Assembly: GCA_023262185.1 (NCBI GenBank)
Contig: JALRDO010000001.1
Coordinates: forward strand, 1-64,000
Direction: 5' to 3'
Origin: Flavobacteriaceae bacterium
Lineage (GTDB): Bacteria; Bacteroidota; Bacteroidia; Flavobacteriales; Flavobacteriaceae
DNA length: 64,000 bases
Shown here: positions 37,023 through 45,670 of the stretch, piece after piece
Layout of the letters: each line of letters begins with the position of its first letter
Numbering within the stretch: position 1 is the stretch's first letter
Program-made: the position numbers and the translations under genes
Notes under the pieces: generated by a model
Seen by the model: the letters and a program-made list of their open reading frames with translations, nothing else
The model's database searches: none
What the model was told of the DNA's origin: nothing

Positions 37023-38018
37023 GTGATTAAGACCATTATTAAGACTGTTTTTTACCTCTGTATGCTCTCTGCCTCTATACTTCAGGCACAGACAGAACAG
37101 AATTTCACGGTATTTATTGATCCTGGTCATGGCGGAAAAGACCCAGGAAATATGCATAATGGCTATGTCGAGAAAAAGATTACGCTTGCCATTGCGCTAA
37201 AACTTGGAAAACTACTCGCAAAAGAAGAAGGTATTACGGTACATTATTCACGTAAGGACGATCGTTCGGTTAATTTATATGCTAGAGGCCCTATGGCGAA
37301 TCGTGTTGGGGCAGATGTCTTTGTTTCTATTCACTGTGATGCACATACTTCTTCGGCCTATGGTGCAGGGACCTTTGTGTTAGGCTTGCATCGTGCCGAT
37401 AAAAACCTAGCAGTTGCTCAACGCGAGAATGCTGCTATGTATCAAGAAGATAATTATCAATCCAATTACCAAGGCCTCACCAATGTTATTGGCTTAAGCG
37501 CAATTCAAGAAGAAAATCTTGATCAGAGCATAAAACTCGCAGCTTATGTGCAACAAGAGATGGTTGCAACTGCAAAGCGCAGAGATAGGTTGGTAAAACA
37601 AGCGGGTTTTGTGGTGTTATATGAGACTATCATGCCTTCGATACTTGTAGAAACAGGTTTTTTATCTAATGCAAATGAGGGGGAATTTTTGAACTCTGAC
37701 AAGGGGCAAGAAAGCATTGCGAAAGCCATGGCAAATGCGATTCTCAAATACAGAGATGAGTTTGCTATGAACTCTCTAATGATTGGTCCTGCTCCCGGAA
37801 AAGAAGTATTTAGTGTGCAGCTTTTTGCTACTGACAAAACACATTCGAGTACGGCATCTGTTTTTAAGGGTTTAAAACCCGTATGGTATGAAGAGAAAGA
37901 TGGTTTAAAGCGTTATTTTTACGGAGAGGCAACCTCTCAAGCTTCTGCGAATGATCTTAAAATAAGAGCTGTTCAAAAAGGTTTCAAGGACGCTTTTGTA
38001 GTAAAGAAAATGCGCTAA
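37023..38018 (+). CDS. N-acetylmuramoyl-L-alanine amidase (Amidase_3)
   Basis: 331 residues. Zinc amidase that cleaves the bond between MurNAc and L-Ala in peptidoglycan. GTG start at 37023 gives a proper signal peptide (MIKTIIKTVFYLCMLSASILQA). Catalytic domain: FIDPGHGGKDPG with a zinc His, the second zinc ligand Glu in GYVEKKIT, VSIHCDAHT, and catalytic Glu in LVETGFLSN. The C-terminal about 80 residues (EVFSVQLFATDKT to the end) look like a SPOR-type peptidoglycan-binding domain. Ten nt ahead of the MCE gene. Confidence 0.93.
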   Translation: MIKTIIKTVFYLCMLSASILQAQTEQNFTVFIDPGHGGKDPGNMHNGYVEKKITLAIALKLGKLLAKEEGITVHYSRKDDRSVNLYARGPMANRVGADVFVSIHCDAHTSSAYGAGTFVLGLHRADKNLAVAQRENAAMYQEDNYQSNYQGLTNVIGLSAIQEENLDQSIKLAAYVQQEMVATAKRRDRLVKQAGFVVLYETIMPSILVETGFLSNANEGEFLNSDKGQESIAKAMANAILKYRDEFAMNSLMIGPAPGKEVFSVQLFATDKTHSSTASVFKGLKPVWYEEKDGLKRYFYGEATSQASANDLKIRAVQKGFKDAFVVKKMR

Positions 38019-38027
38019 TCGTAGCTT

Positions 38028-39008
38028 ATGAAAAAGAAATTTTCCCTGACTCTTTCAAATGAATTAAAGGCCGGAATTGTGGTGTTGGCTGGTGTATTCG
38101 CCCTAATTATGGGGTTCAGTTATTTGAAGTCAACCTCAATCTTTGGTCCTTCAAAGACCTTATACGCTGTGTATGACAACGTGGGAGGGCTTCAAACAGG
38201 CACAACGGTCAGTCTAAACGGCTATGCGGTGGGAACGGTTGACGCTATCGATTTTTTAACGTCTGGCAAGTTGTTAGTCAGTTTTACCCTTTTGACAGAT
38301 TATGCTTTTTCTAAGAATTCTATAGCCCAGCTTTATGATACTTCTGTATTAGGAGGAAAGGGGCTTCAAATTGTAGTGGCAAATGATGATGCTAGACCTG
38401 TTCAATCAGGAGACACTTTGCCAGCTGGTGTTGAGGTTGGAATGCTTAACAAGGTAGAGACCATTCTTGACCCCTTAGAGCAAAAGGTGAGTCAGGCACT
38501 CATTGAGACAGAAATATTGGTGAGAGGGCTAAACGAGGTTTTAGATGAAGAGACTCAACGGAATTTGCGCACTACTTTAGGTCAATTAAGTGAAACCTCT
38601 GTTGCTTTGAATGCGGCAACCGCTTCGTTTAGGAATATTTTAAAAGAAAACGCGGCAGCAATAGATACCACATTGCAAAGCACAGCAAAGCTTTCAAGAA
38701 GTCTCGCCGAGGCAACTAGTGGAATGGAATCTGAGGCTTTAACCATTTCAATTACAAGGCTCAATGCCTCGCTTTTGGCCTTAGAATCATTTTTAAATGG
38801 CTTAAATGCAGGTGAGGGGTCTTTGGGTCAATTGACCACAGATCAAGCCTTGTATTCAAGTCTAGTTTCAAACCTTGAGCAACTCGAGTTGTTGTTGCAA
38901 GACATGCGACTGAATCCAAAACGTTATTTGTCGGTTTCTGTTTTTGGAAAGAAACAAAAGGAGTATGTGTTACCGAATGAAGATCCTGCTGACACCAAAA
39001 AACAATAG
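38028..39008 (+). CDS. MCE/MlaD family lipid-transport protein
   Basis: 326 residues. One N-terminal membrane span (about 12-32, AGIVVLAGVFALIMGFSYL) followed by an MCE domain (about 38-120: YAVYDNVGGLQTGTTVSLNGYAVG, LYDTSVLGGKGLQIV) and a long helical C-terminal region (about 145-300) that may oligomerise. MCE proteins carry phospholipids between membranes. The ATP-binding and permease partners (MlaE/MlaF) are not in this window. Confidence 0.88.
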   Translation: MKKKFSLTLSNELKAGIVVLAGVFALIMGFSYLKSTSIFGPSKTLYAVYDNVGGLQTGTTVSLNGYAVGTVDAIDFLTSGKLLVSFTLLTDYAFSKNSIAQLYDTSVLGGKGLQIVVANDDARPVQSGDTLPAGVEVGMLNKVETILDPLEQKVSQALIETEILVRGLNEVLDEETQRNLRTTLGQLSETSVALNAATASFRNILKENAAAIDTTLQSTAKLSRSLAEATSGMESEALTISITRLNASLLALESFLNGLNAGEGSLGQLTTDQALYSSLVSNLEQLELLLQDMRLNPKRYLSVSVFGKKQKEYVLPNEDPADTKKQ

Positions 39009-39013
39009 GTTAA

Positions 39014-39160
39014 ATGGGAATTCAGCAACTCCTCTTCTCTGCCATTTTACTTTTGGGTTTAGGTTTATTTGCCTTCAATGTTAAGCGATTGATGCTTAGC
39101 ATCCGCCAAGGAAAGCCTTTGGGTGATGTTGACCGAAAAAAGAGAGAACATTTGCGATGA
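39014..39160 (+). CDS. 48-aa membrane segment, N-terminal piece of the split Fe-S reductase subunit
   Basis: Short ORF starting ATG at 39014, 5 nt after the MCE stop. It encodes a single membrane span (LLFSAILLLGLGLFAFNVKR) followed by a basic tail ending in KKREHLR. In most Bacteroidota homologues known to me this segment is the start of the following (Fe-S)-binding membrane protein, in one frame. Here it ends in TGA at 39158-39160 and overlaps the next ATG by 4 nt (ATGA). Confidence 0.65.
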   Translation: MGIQQLLFSAILLLGLGLFAFNVKRLMLSIRQGKPLGDVDRKKREHLR

Positions 39161-40302
39161 TACGATTGGCCTTTGGCCAACAGAAGATGCAGCGAAACTT
39201 ACTAGTTGGGGTGTTGCATCTAGTGGTTTATTTAGGATTTCTCATTATAAACATAGAGCTCATAGAAATTATCATCGATGGTGTTTTTGGTACCCATCGT
39301 GCACTTTCATTTTTAGGGGCTGGCTACAACCTAGCTATTGCGTTATTCGAGCTTTTTGCTTTCGCAGTGATTGTGTCAGTGGTGGTTTTTTGGATCCGTC
39401 GTAACCTGATGCACATCAAAAGATTTAGGAGTGCTGAACTTAAAGGTTGGCCAAAACTTGATGCCAATCTCATCTTGATCATAGAACTGGTGTTGATGTT
39501 TCTGTTTCTTGGAATGAATGCTGCAGATTATGCACTTCAACTTCGAGAAGTTGCTCACTATAGCTCAGCTGGAGCTTTCCCTATAAGTGGATGGATTGCT
39601 CCTGTTTTTAATAATTGGCCAGAAGCTAAAGTCATTGCATTTGGAAGGGGAATGTGGTGGGCTCATATCATAGGTATACTAGGATTTTTGAATTACCTCT
39701 ATTATTCAAAACACCTCCATATATTATTAGCTTTTCCGAATACCTTTTATGCTTCTCTAGAACCGAAGGGAAAATTTGAGAATAATGCTACTGTAACTCG
39801 TGAGGTTAAAGCCATGCTTGCTATGGAGGCAGCAGACCCTAATCAGGAGATTGAGCGCTTTGGAGCAAAAGATGTTACAGATTTGACCTGGGTTCAGCTA
39901 ATGAATGCCTATAGCTGTACCGAATGCGGACGTTGTACTGCAGCATGTCCGGCCAACCAAACCGGAAAGCTATTGTCGCCGCGGAAAATAATGATGGATA
40001 CTCGAGATCGTGCCACCGAGATCATTACATCTAAAGGACTAAAAGACCTAGCAGATCATACGTTGTTAGATCACTACATTTCTAGAGAAGAGCTTTGGGC
40101 TTGCACGAGTTGCAATGCATGCGTGGAGGCCTGTCCCATAGGTATTGATCCCTTATCTATCATCATGAAAATGAGACAATACATAGTCATGGAAGAGTCA
40201 ACGGCACCAGGCGATCTGAATGCTATGATGACAAATATTGAGAACAATGGTGCTCCCTGGGCATTCAATGCTCAAGACCGATTAAACTGGGTTTCAGATT
40301 AA
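39157..40302 (+). CDS. membrane (Fe-S)-binding protein, HdrC/NarI-like electron transfer subunit
   Basis: 381 residues. N-terminal part has about four membrane spans (starting LLVGVLHLVVYLGFLIINIELIEI) like a NarI/b-type cytochrome membrane domain; the C-terminal part carries two 4Fe-4S motifs, CTECGRCTAACPANQ near residue 253 and CTSCNACVEACPIGI near 315. It resembles heterodisulfide-reductase C / GlpC-like subunits and should shuttle electrons at the membrane to the CCG-domain partner encoded 10 nt downstream. Substrate unknown. See the 48-aa ORF just upstream for its separated N-terminus. Confidence 0.88.
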   Translation: MIRLAFGQQKMQRNLLVGVLHLVVYLGFLIINIELIEIIIDGVFGTHRALSFLGAGYNLAIALFELFAFAVIVSVVVFWIRRNLMHIKRFRSAELKGWPKLDANLILIIELVLMFLFLGMNAADYALQLREVAHYSSAGAFPISGWIAPVFNNWPEAKVIAFGRGMWWAHIIGILGFLNYLYYSKHLHILLAFPNTFYASLEPKGKFENNATVTREVKAMLAMEAADPNQEIERFGAKDVTDLTWVQLMNAYSCTECGRCTAACPANQTGKLLSPRKIMMDTRDRATEIITSKGLKDLADHTLLDHYISREELWACTSCNACVEACPIGIDPLSIIMKMRQYIVMEESTAPGDLNAMMTNIENNGAPWAFNAQDRLNWVSD

Positions 40303-40312
40303 ACTATGAGCC

Positions 40313-41095
40313 ATGAGTGAGTTAAAAATCAAAACAATGGCAGAATTCCTTGCCGAAGGCCAAGTCCCAGAGGTGCTTTTCTGGGTGGGTTGTGCTGGGA
40401 GTTTTGACGATAGGGCAAAAAAGGTAACAAAGGCTTTTGCCAAGTTGTTACAGAATGCCAAGGTGTCTTTTGCTGTTTTGGGTAAAGAAGAATCGTGCAC
40501 TGGAGACCCGGCGAAGCGCTCTGGAAACGAGTTTTTATTTCAGATGCAAGCCATGGCTAATATTGAGGTGCTTAATGCCTACGAGATCAAAACTATAGTA
40601 ACCACATGCCCTCATTGTTTCAATACTTTAAAAAACGAATACCCATCGCTTGGAGGACAATATTTAGTGCTGCATCACACTCAATTTCTCAAGCAGCTTA
40701 TTGAAAATGGACGTTTAAGCGTATCCGGTGGATCTTTTAAAGGTAAACGTATAACTTACCACGACCCATGTTACCTCGGTCGTGCCAATGAAATTTACCA
40801 GGCTCCAAGAGCCTTGATTGCTAAGCTAGACGCTGAATTAGTTGAAATGAAGCGTTGTAAACGCGATGCGTTGTGCTGTGGAGCTGGAGGCGCACAGATG
40901 TTTAAAGAACCTGAAAAAGGAAACAAAGACATTAATATCGAGCGCGCAGCTGAAGCACTAGAAACAAATGCTGATATTGTGGCAGCGGCCTGTCCGTTTT
41001 GCAATACGATGATGAATGACGGAATTACCCAACAAAACGGCTCCACAGTCGTTAAAGACCTAGCTCAATTGATTGCTGAAGCAAAAGACCTTTAA
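40313..41095 (+). CDS. (Fe-S)-binding CCG-domain protein (HdrB/GlpC/LutA-like)
   Basis: 260 residues, no membrane span. Two CCG-type cysteine clusters: VTTCPHCFNTLKNEYP with the later YHDPCYLGR, and the C-terminal KRDALCCGAGGAQMF followed by AAACPFCNTMM. Such domains bind 4Fe-4S centres in heterodisulfide reductases and lactate or glycolate oxidases. Adjacent to the membrane Fe-S subunit in one operon, so the two probably form a complex. Redox partner unknown. Confidence 0.9.
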   Translation: MSELKIKTMAEFLAEGQVPEVLFWVGCAGSFDDRAKKVTKAFAKLLQNAKVSFAVLGKEESCTGDPAKRSGNEFLFQMQAMANIEVLNAYEIKTIVTTCPHCFNTLKNEYPSLGGQYLVLHHTQFLKQLIENGRLSVSGGSFKGKRITYHDPCYLGRANEIYQAPRALIAKLDAELVEMKRCKRDALCCGAGGAQMFKEPEKGNKDINIERAAEALETNADIVAAACPFCNTMMNDGITQQNGSTVVKDLAQLIAEAKDL

Positions 41096-41097
41096 TC

Positions 41098-41580
41098 ATG
41101 TACGTACCCTTTGAAGAGTTGGCAGAAGATGCCAGAATCTGGATCTATCCGTCTGATACTCCTTTTAAAGAGGAGGATATGGAAAGCTTAGAACAGCGAT
41201 TGGAAGAATTCATCAGTCAATGGACTGTGCATAACAAAGCCTTGAAGGCTTCGTTCACAATCCCTTACAGAAGGTTTGTAGTGCTGGCCGTGGATACTGA
41301 ATTTAATCAGGTTTCTGGCTGTTCTATCGATAGCTCAGTTCGATTTATTCAAGAATTGGAACAAGAATTTTCAAAGGTGCTTTTAGATAAGATGAAAGTC
41401 ACTTTTAAGCAAGGGGAGTATCTGGTTCACAAGGATCTCAAAGATTTTAAGGCACTTGTGAAGAGTAAATCGGTAAGTCCAGATACCATTGTTTTTAATA
41501 ATTTGATTACCACAAAATCAGAAATGGATTCCCATTGGGAGGTGCCCGCTAAAGAAAGCTGGCATCAACGTTATTTTTAA
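41098..41580 (+). CDS. conserved Bacteroidota protein of unknown function (not an ABC ATPase)
   Basis: 160 residues beginning MYVPFEELAEDARIWIYPSD. Homologues in Flavobacteriales are often labelled 'ABC transporter ATPase', but there is no Walker A, Walker B or signature motif here. The sequence is soluble, mixed alpha/beta and without Cys pairs. It starts 2 nt after the CCG protein stop and is followed after 1 nt by the NagZ fusion, so it belongs to this operon. Conserved blocks are IPYRRFVVLAVDTEFNQVSGC and PDTIVFNNLITTKSE. Function unknown. Confidence 0.8.
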   Translation: MYVPFEELAEDARIWIYPSDTPFKEEDMESLEQRLEEFISQWTVHNKALKASFTIPYRRFVVLAVDTEFNQVSGCSIDSSVRFIQELEQEFSKVLLDKMKVTFKQGEYLVHKDLKDFKALVKSKSVSPDTIVFNNLITTKSEMDSHWEVPAKESWHQRYF

Positions 41581-41581
41581 T

Positions 41582-44485
41582 ATGAGAACTATTCTAATCA
41601 GCTTAGCGATGCTCGTGTCGAGTATAGCCATCTCTCAACATAAACACAAAGATCCCCTTCAGGCAGCCGATGCTAAGGCGCAATTAGAATGGGTAAACGC
41701 GACTTACGAATCTCTAAGTTTAGAGGAACGTATTGGTCAATTGATTTTTGTTTTCACTGATTCAAAAGGAAATCCGACTGAAAAGGAGAAGATTAGTGCA
41801 ATGATCGAGGATTACGGTATTGGAGGTCTTTTATTCTCAGTAGGCGATCCGCTTACACAGCTTCAACTTACGAATCATTACCAAGCCCTTTCACCCACCA
41901 AACTAATGGTTACTATGGATGCGGAATGGGGGCTTTCAATGCGTCTCAAGGATGCCTTTTCGTTTCCGTATAACATGACTTTGGGAGCTGTCGAAGACGA
42001 ACAACTTGTTTATAGAGTAGGAGAGCGCTTAGGTGCTCATTCTAAACGTGTTGGAGTGCATATGAACTATGCTCCTGTGGCAGATATTAATACTGATCCA
42101 AGAAACCCTATTATAGGCAATCGCTCTTTCGGAAGTGATTCAGATCGCGTTGGGCGCCTGGCGGTCGCCTTGGCAAGAGGTATGCAAAGCCAAGGAGTTT
42201 TGGGTTCTGCCAAGCATTTTCCGGGTCATGGAGATACGGCCACAGATTCACATGTAAACTTGCCTGTCATTGAAGCCGACTATAAGCGTTTGCAAAATGA
42301 AGAATTGGTTCCTTTTAAGGCCCTTATAAACGAAGGTATTGCCTCAGTTATGGTGGCTCATATTGCCTTAGAGGCTATTACTGGAGATCTTCAATCTCCG
42401 GCATCGCTCTCTCCAAAGGTAACTACAGGTCTTCTTCAAGAAGATCTAGGTTATAGTGGTCTTGTCATCACAGACGCCCTAAATATGAAAGGAGTGAGTA
42501 AATACATTGACCCTGATCACGTGGCTCTTGAAGCCTTTAAAGCAGGAGCCGATATCCTTTTGTATCCAGAAGATGTGGCTGCTTCGATAGCCGTATTAAA
42601 AGAGGCCTATGAGCGTGGTAGTCTTAGCGAAGACCGATTAGCACATTCTGTCAAGAAAATTCTAAAGGCAAAATACCTGGTGGGGCTTCATCAATTTGAG
42701 CCTTTAAAAGAAGCAGATTTATTAGATGACTTGAATGCCTTAGAAGACCACATGTTAAGTGAAGAACTCTATGAGGCTGCCATTACCACTGTTCAAAACG
42801 AAAACGAACTCTTGCCTTTATCTACAAGCCTTAGCTATGGATTTTTGGCCATAGGTGAGCAGGCAAATAAAGCGGATGTTTTTCTTGAAACCCTTCAGAG
42901 GTATGCACAGATTAAAGTAATAGACACTGAAACTTCATTTAATGACTCAGCCTTTGATGCCATTATCGTAGGGCATTTCGGTAATACCGATACGCCATGG
43001 AAAAACAGTAAGCTTAGTCCTGAGTTGTGGGATAAGGTTTATGCGGTATCTGATAAAAAGACTCCTGTAGTTTTAGTTCATTTTGGCACCCCCTATACCT
43101 TACTTGAAACCCAATGGGAGAAAGCTCCTGAATCCGTGGTAATAGCCTATCAAAATAGAGAAGAGGCTCAAAGATCGGCTGCACAAGTGGTATTCGGTGC
43201 TTTGCCCAGTATAGGAACGCTTCCTGTTGAGATTTTGAAAAATGGAGAACTACTTGAATCCATCCGCTTAAATGATCTTCCGCTATTGAGTTATTCAGAG
43301 ATTCCTGAAAGAGAAGGCTTGTCTTCTAAGCAACTTAAACGGGTTGATGCATTATTGGACACAATAGTTTCTCAAGGAATGAGTCCTGGGGGTCAGCTGG
43401 TCGTTGCGCGCAATGCAAAGGTCATCTACGAAAGGAATTTCGGATACCACACCTACCAACAGCAACGGCCTGTTCGATGGAATTCTATCTACGATGTTGC
43501 TTCAGTAACCAAAATTGCTGCAACGCTACCCTTATTTATGCATAAGACAGAGGTTGGAGAAGTCTCATTGTCAGATCGCTTTAAGGATTGGATCGATGAA
43601 TTAAAAGATAAGCCGATCGGAGAGGTCAACCTCATTGCTGCGCTTTCGCACAATGCACGACTTCCGGCCTGGATTCCTTTTTATAAAGAAACACTTGACG
43701 ATCAGGAACAGCCACTTCAGACCTTATACGCACGGACTTTTTCTGAGGAGTATCCCACTCAGGTTGCAGATTCTTTATTTCTCATCAAAGATTACCAAAA
43801 GAAGATTTTCGATACCATTTTCAACGTTGCCTTAGAATCAAAGCAATACCGTTACAGCGATTTACCTTATTACATTATAGCGCGTTACCTCAATAAGGAG
43901 ATGGATCCTTTTGAACAGCAGATCGAACGCTTTTTGTACAAGCCTTTAGGGGCGACAATGACGGGCTATCATCCGCTTCAGCGTTTTGACAAGAAGGCAA
44001 TTGTGCCTAGTGAAATCGACAGGTATTTCAGACAAGACACCATTCAAGGCTTTGTACATGATATGGGCGCTGCTATGCTGGGCGGAGTCAGTGGGCACGC
44101 TGGTCTATTTAGTAATGCCAATGATATCACTAAGATCATGCAGATGTTCTTACAAGGGGGGGTCTATGGTAGTAAACGCTTTTTAAGTACAGAGACTATT
44201 CGTCGCTTCAACACCTGTTATTACTGCAATAGCGAAAATAGAAGGGGAGTAGGATTTGACAAGCCACAATTAGAGGGCAGGGGTTCTACCTGCGGATGTG
44301 TTTCACACCAATCTTTTGGACATTTAGGATTTACAGGAATTTATGCCTGGGCCGACCCTGAAACTCAAATCACCATGGTCTTTTTATCGAACAGGACGTA
44401 TCCGACTATGGATAATAATCTATTGGGCAAAACCGACATGCGTACTCGAATTCAGCAGGCGGTATTTGATTCAAGGCTTTACTAG
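41582..44485 (+). CDS. beta-N-acetylglucosaminidase (GH3) fused to a beta-lactamase-fold serine hydrolase domain
   Basis: 967 residues with signal peptide (MRTILISLAMLVSSIAIS). GH3 domain (about 40-365): KHFPGHGDTATDSH at 211-224 is the NagZ-type motif with the catalytic dyad, and D298 in VITDALNMKG fits the nucleophile. A linker/second domain (about 390-565) follows. The C-terminal part (about 580-967) has a class C beta-lactamase/penicillin-binding fold: S641-V-T-K644, YSDLPYY as YxN-like motif, and GHLGFTG near the end. Probably cleaves muropeptide sugars and possibly amide or ester bonds in the periplasm. Fits with the amidase encoded upstream. Confidence 0.88.
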   Translation: MRTILISLAMLVSSIAISQHKHKDPLQAADAKAQLEWVNATYESLSLEERIGQLIFVFTDSKGNPTEKEKISAMIEDYGIGGLLFSVGDPLTQLQLTNHYQALSPTKLMVTMDAEWGLSMRLKDAFSFPYNMTLGAVEDEQLVYRVGERLGAHSKRVGVHMNYAPVADINTDPRNPIIGNRSFGSDSDRVGRLAVALARGMQSQGVLGSAKHFPGHGDTATDSHVNLPVIEADYKRLQNEELVPFKALINEGIASVMVAHIALEAITGDLQSPASLSPKVTTGLLQEDLGYSGLVITDALNMKGVSKYIDPDHVALEAFKAGADILLYPEDVAASIAVLKEAYERGSLSEDRLAHSVKKILKAKYLVGLHQFEPLKEADLLDDLNALEDHMLSEELYEAAITTVQNENELLPLSTSLSYGFLAIGEQANKADVFLETLQRYAQIKVIDTETSFNDSAFDAIIVGHFGNTDTPWKNSKLSPELWDKVYAVSDKKTPVVLVHFGTPYTLLETQWEKAPESVVIAYQNREEAQRSAAQVVFGALPSIGTLPVEILKNGELLESIRLNDLPLLSYSEIPEREGLSSKQLKRVDALLDTIVSQGMSPGGQLVVARNAKVIYERNFGYHTYQQQRPVRWNSIYDVASVTKIAATLPLFMHKTEVGEVSLSDRFKDWIDELKDKPIGEVNLIAALSHNARLPAWIPFYKETLDDQEQPLQTLYARTFSEEYPTQVADSLFLIKDYQKKIFDTIFNVALESKQYRYSDLPYYIIARYLNKEMDPFEQQIERFLYKPLGATMTGYHPLQRFDKKAIVPSEIDRYFRQDTIQGFVHDMGAAMLGGVSGHAGLFSNANDITKIMQMFLQGGVYGSKRFLSTETIRRFNTCYYCNSENRRGVGFDKPQLEGRGSTCGCVSHQSFGHLGFTGIYAWADPETQITMVFLSNRTYPTMDNNLLGKTDMRTRIQQAVFDSRLY

Positions 44486-44498
44486 GAGTTTGAAATGG

Positions 44499-44506
44499 TA
44501 TCTTTG
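44499..44506 (+). promoter_or_regulatory. promoter -7 box (TATCTTTG) of bshA
   Basis: Exact TAnnTTTG starting 13 nt after the NagZ-fusion stop and ending 17 nt before the bshA ATG. No -33 TTG at usual spacing. Confidence 0.5.
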
Positions 44507-44523
44507 CCTAAAATGGTCCGCTC

Positions 44524-45669
44524 ATGAAAATTGCTATAGTATGTTATCCCACCTTCGGTGGTAGCGGTGTTGTAGCGACAGAGTTAGGAATGGCACTAGC
44601 CAAGGTCGGACATGAGATTCATTTTATCACCTACAGCCAACCGGTTCGACTAGCCTTACTCGAAAAGAACATTTTTTACCATGAAGTGGATGTGCCTGAG
44701 TACCCCTTATTCAAGCATCAACCCTACGATTTAGCCTTATCAAGCAAGCTCGTTGACACGATTAAGGCCTATGGGATCGAACTCTTACACGTTCATTATG
44801 CCATTCCACATGCTTACGCAGGGTATATGGCCAAAAAGATGCTCAAAGAAGAGGGTATTTATATTCCGATGATTACCACTTTGCACGGAACGGATATTAC
44901 ACTCGTTGGCAGCCACCCTTTCTATCGTACGGCGGTCGCCTTTAGTATCAATAAATCCGATCGGGTTACCGCGGTATCGGAGAGCCTTAGGCAAACAACC
45001 TTTGAGATGTTTGATATTTATCGTGAGATTGAAGTGGTTCCGAACTTTATAGATGTGCAGCGCTATGAAGAGCGTGCAGCCGAGCCTTGTGATCGTTCAT
45101 TAATGGCTTTGCAGTCAGAGACCATTTTTACCCACGTCAGTAATTTTAGAGCGGTAAAAAGAGTGGAAGACGTAGTTGAGATTTTTGCTCGAGTAAACGC
45201 AAAGCATCCTTCAGTGCTGATCATGGTTGGAGAAGGCCCAGAACGAATCAAGGCAGAACGTTTGGCTAAAGATCGTGGAGTATACACTAAAGTGAAGTTC
45301 TTAGGAAATAGCGTTGAAATTGACAAGGTGCTCTGCATGACCGATATTTTCTTGTTGCCCTCATCAGAAGAAAGCTTTGGTTTGGCTGCTTTAGAGGCTA
45401 TGGCTAATAAGACCGCAGTTATTTCATCTAATGCGGGTGGACTCCCCGAGGTCAATATACACGGTGAAACCGGTTATGTGTGTACTATTGGAGACGTAGA
45501 CGCCATGAGCCGCTATGCCTTAGAGTTGACAGAGGATACGGATAAATTGCTTCAATTCAAGAAGAATGCATTGAAAGCAGCCAAGCGGTTTGACCTACCG
45601 GTAATTGTTCCGCTATATGAGCGTTTGTATGAGAGTGCTTACGCCTCTCGCCACAAAAATCAAGATTAA
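44524..45669 (+). CDS. bshA: N-acetyl-alpha-D-glucosaminyl L-malate synthase BshA
   Basis: GT4-family glycosyltransferase joining GlcNAc from UDP-GlcNAc to L-malate, the first step of bacillithiol synthesis. 381 residues. Seen: N-terminal MKIAIVCYPTFGGSGVVATELG typical of BshA, LHVHYAIPHAYAGYMA, TTLHGTDITLVGSHPFY, VPNFIDVQRY, and the C-terminal sugar-nucleotide site LPSSEESFGLAALEAMA. bshB and bshC are not in the window. Convergent with the epimerase, with a 1-nt gap. Confidence 0.95.
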   Translation: MKIAIVCYPTFGGSGVVATELGMALAKVGHEIHFITYSQPVRLALLEKNIFYHEVDVPEYPLFKHQPYDLALSSKLVDTIKAYGIELLHVHYAIPHAYAGYMAKKMLKEEGIYIPMITTLHGTDITLVGSHPFYRTAVAFSINKSDRVTAVSESLRQTTFEMFDIYREIEVVPNFIDVQRYEERAAEPCDRSLMALQSETIFTHVSNFRAVKRVEDVVEIFARVNAKHPSVLIMVGEGPERIKAERLAKDRGVYTKVKFLGNSVEIDKVLCMTDIFLLPSSEESFGLAALEAMANKTAVISSNAGGLPEVNIHGETGYVCTIGDVDAMSRYALELTEDTDKLLQFKKNALKAAKRFDLPVIVPLYERLYESAYASRHKNQD

Positions 45670-45670
45670 A

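Noticed and set aside
41098-41580. ABC transporter ATPase label for the 160-aa protein
   Set aside because: No Walker A, Walker B or ABC signature motif in the sequence.
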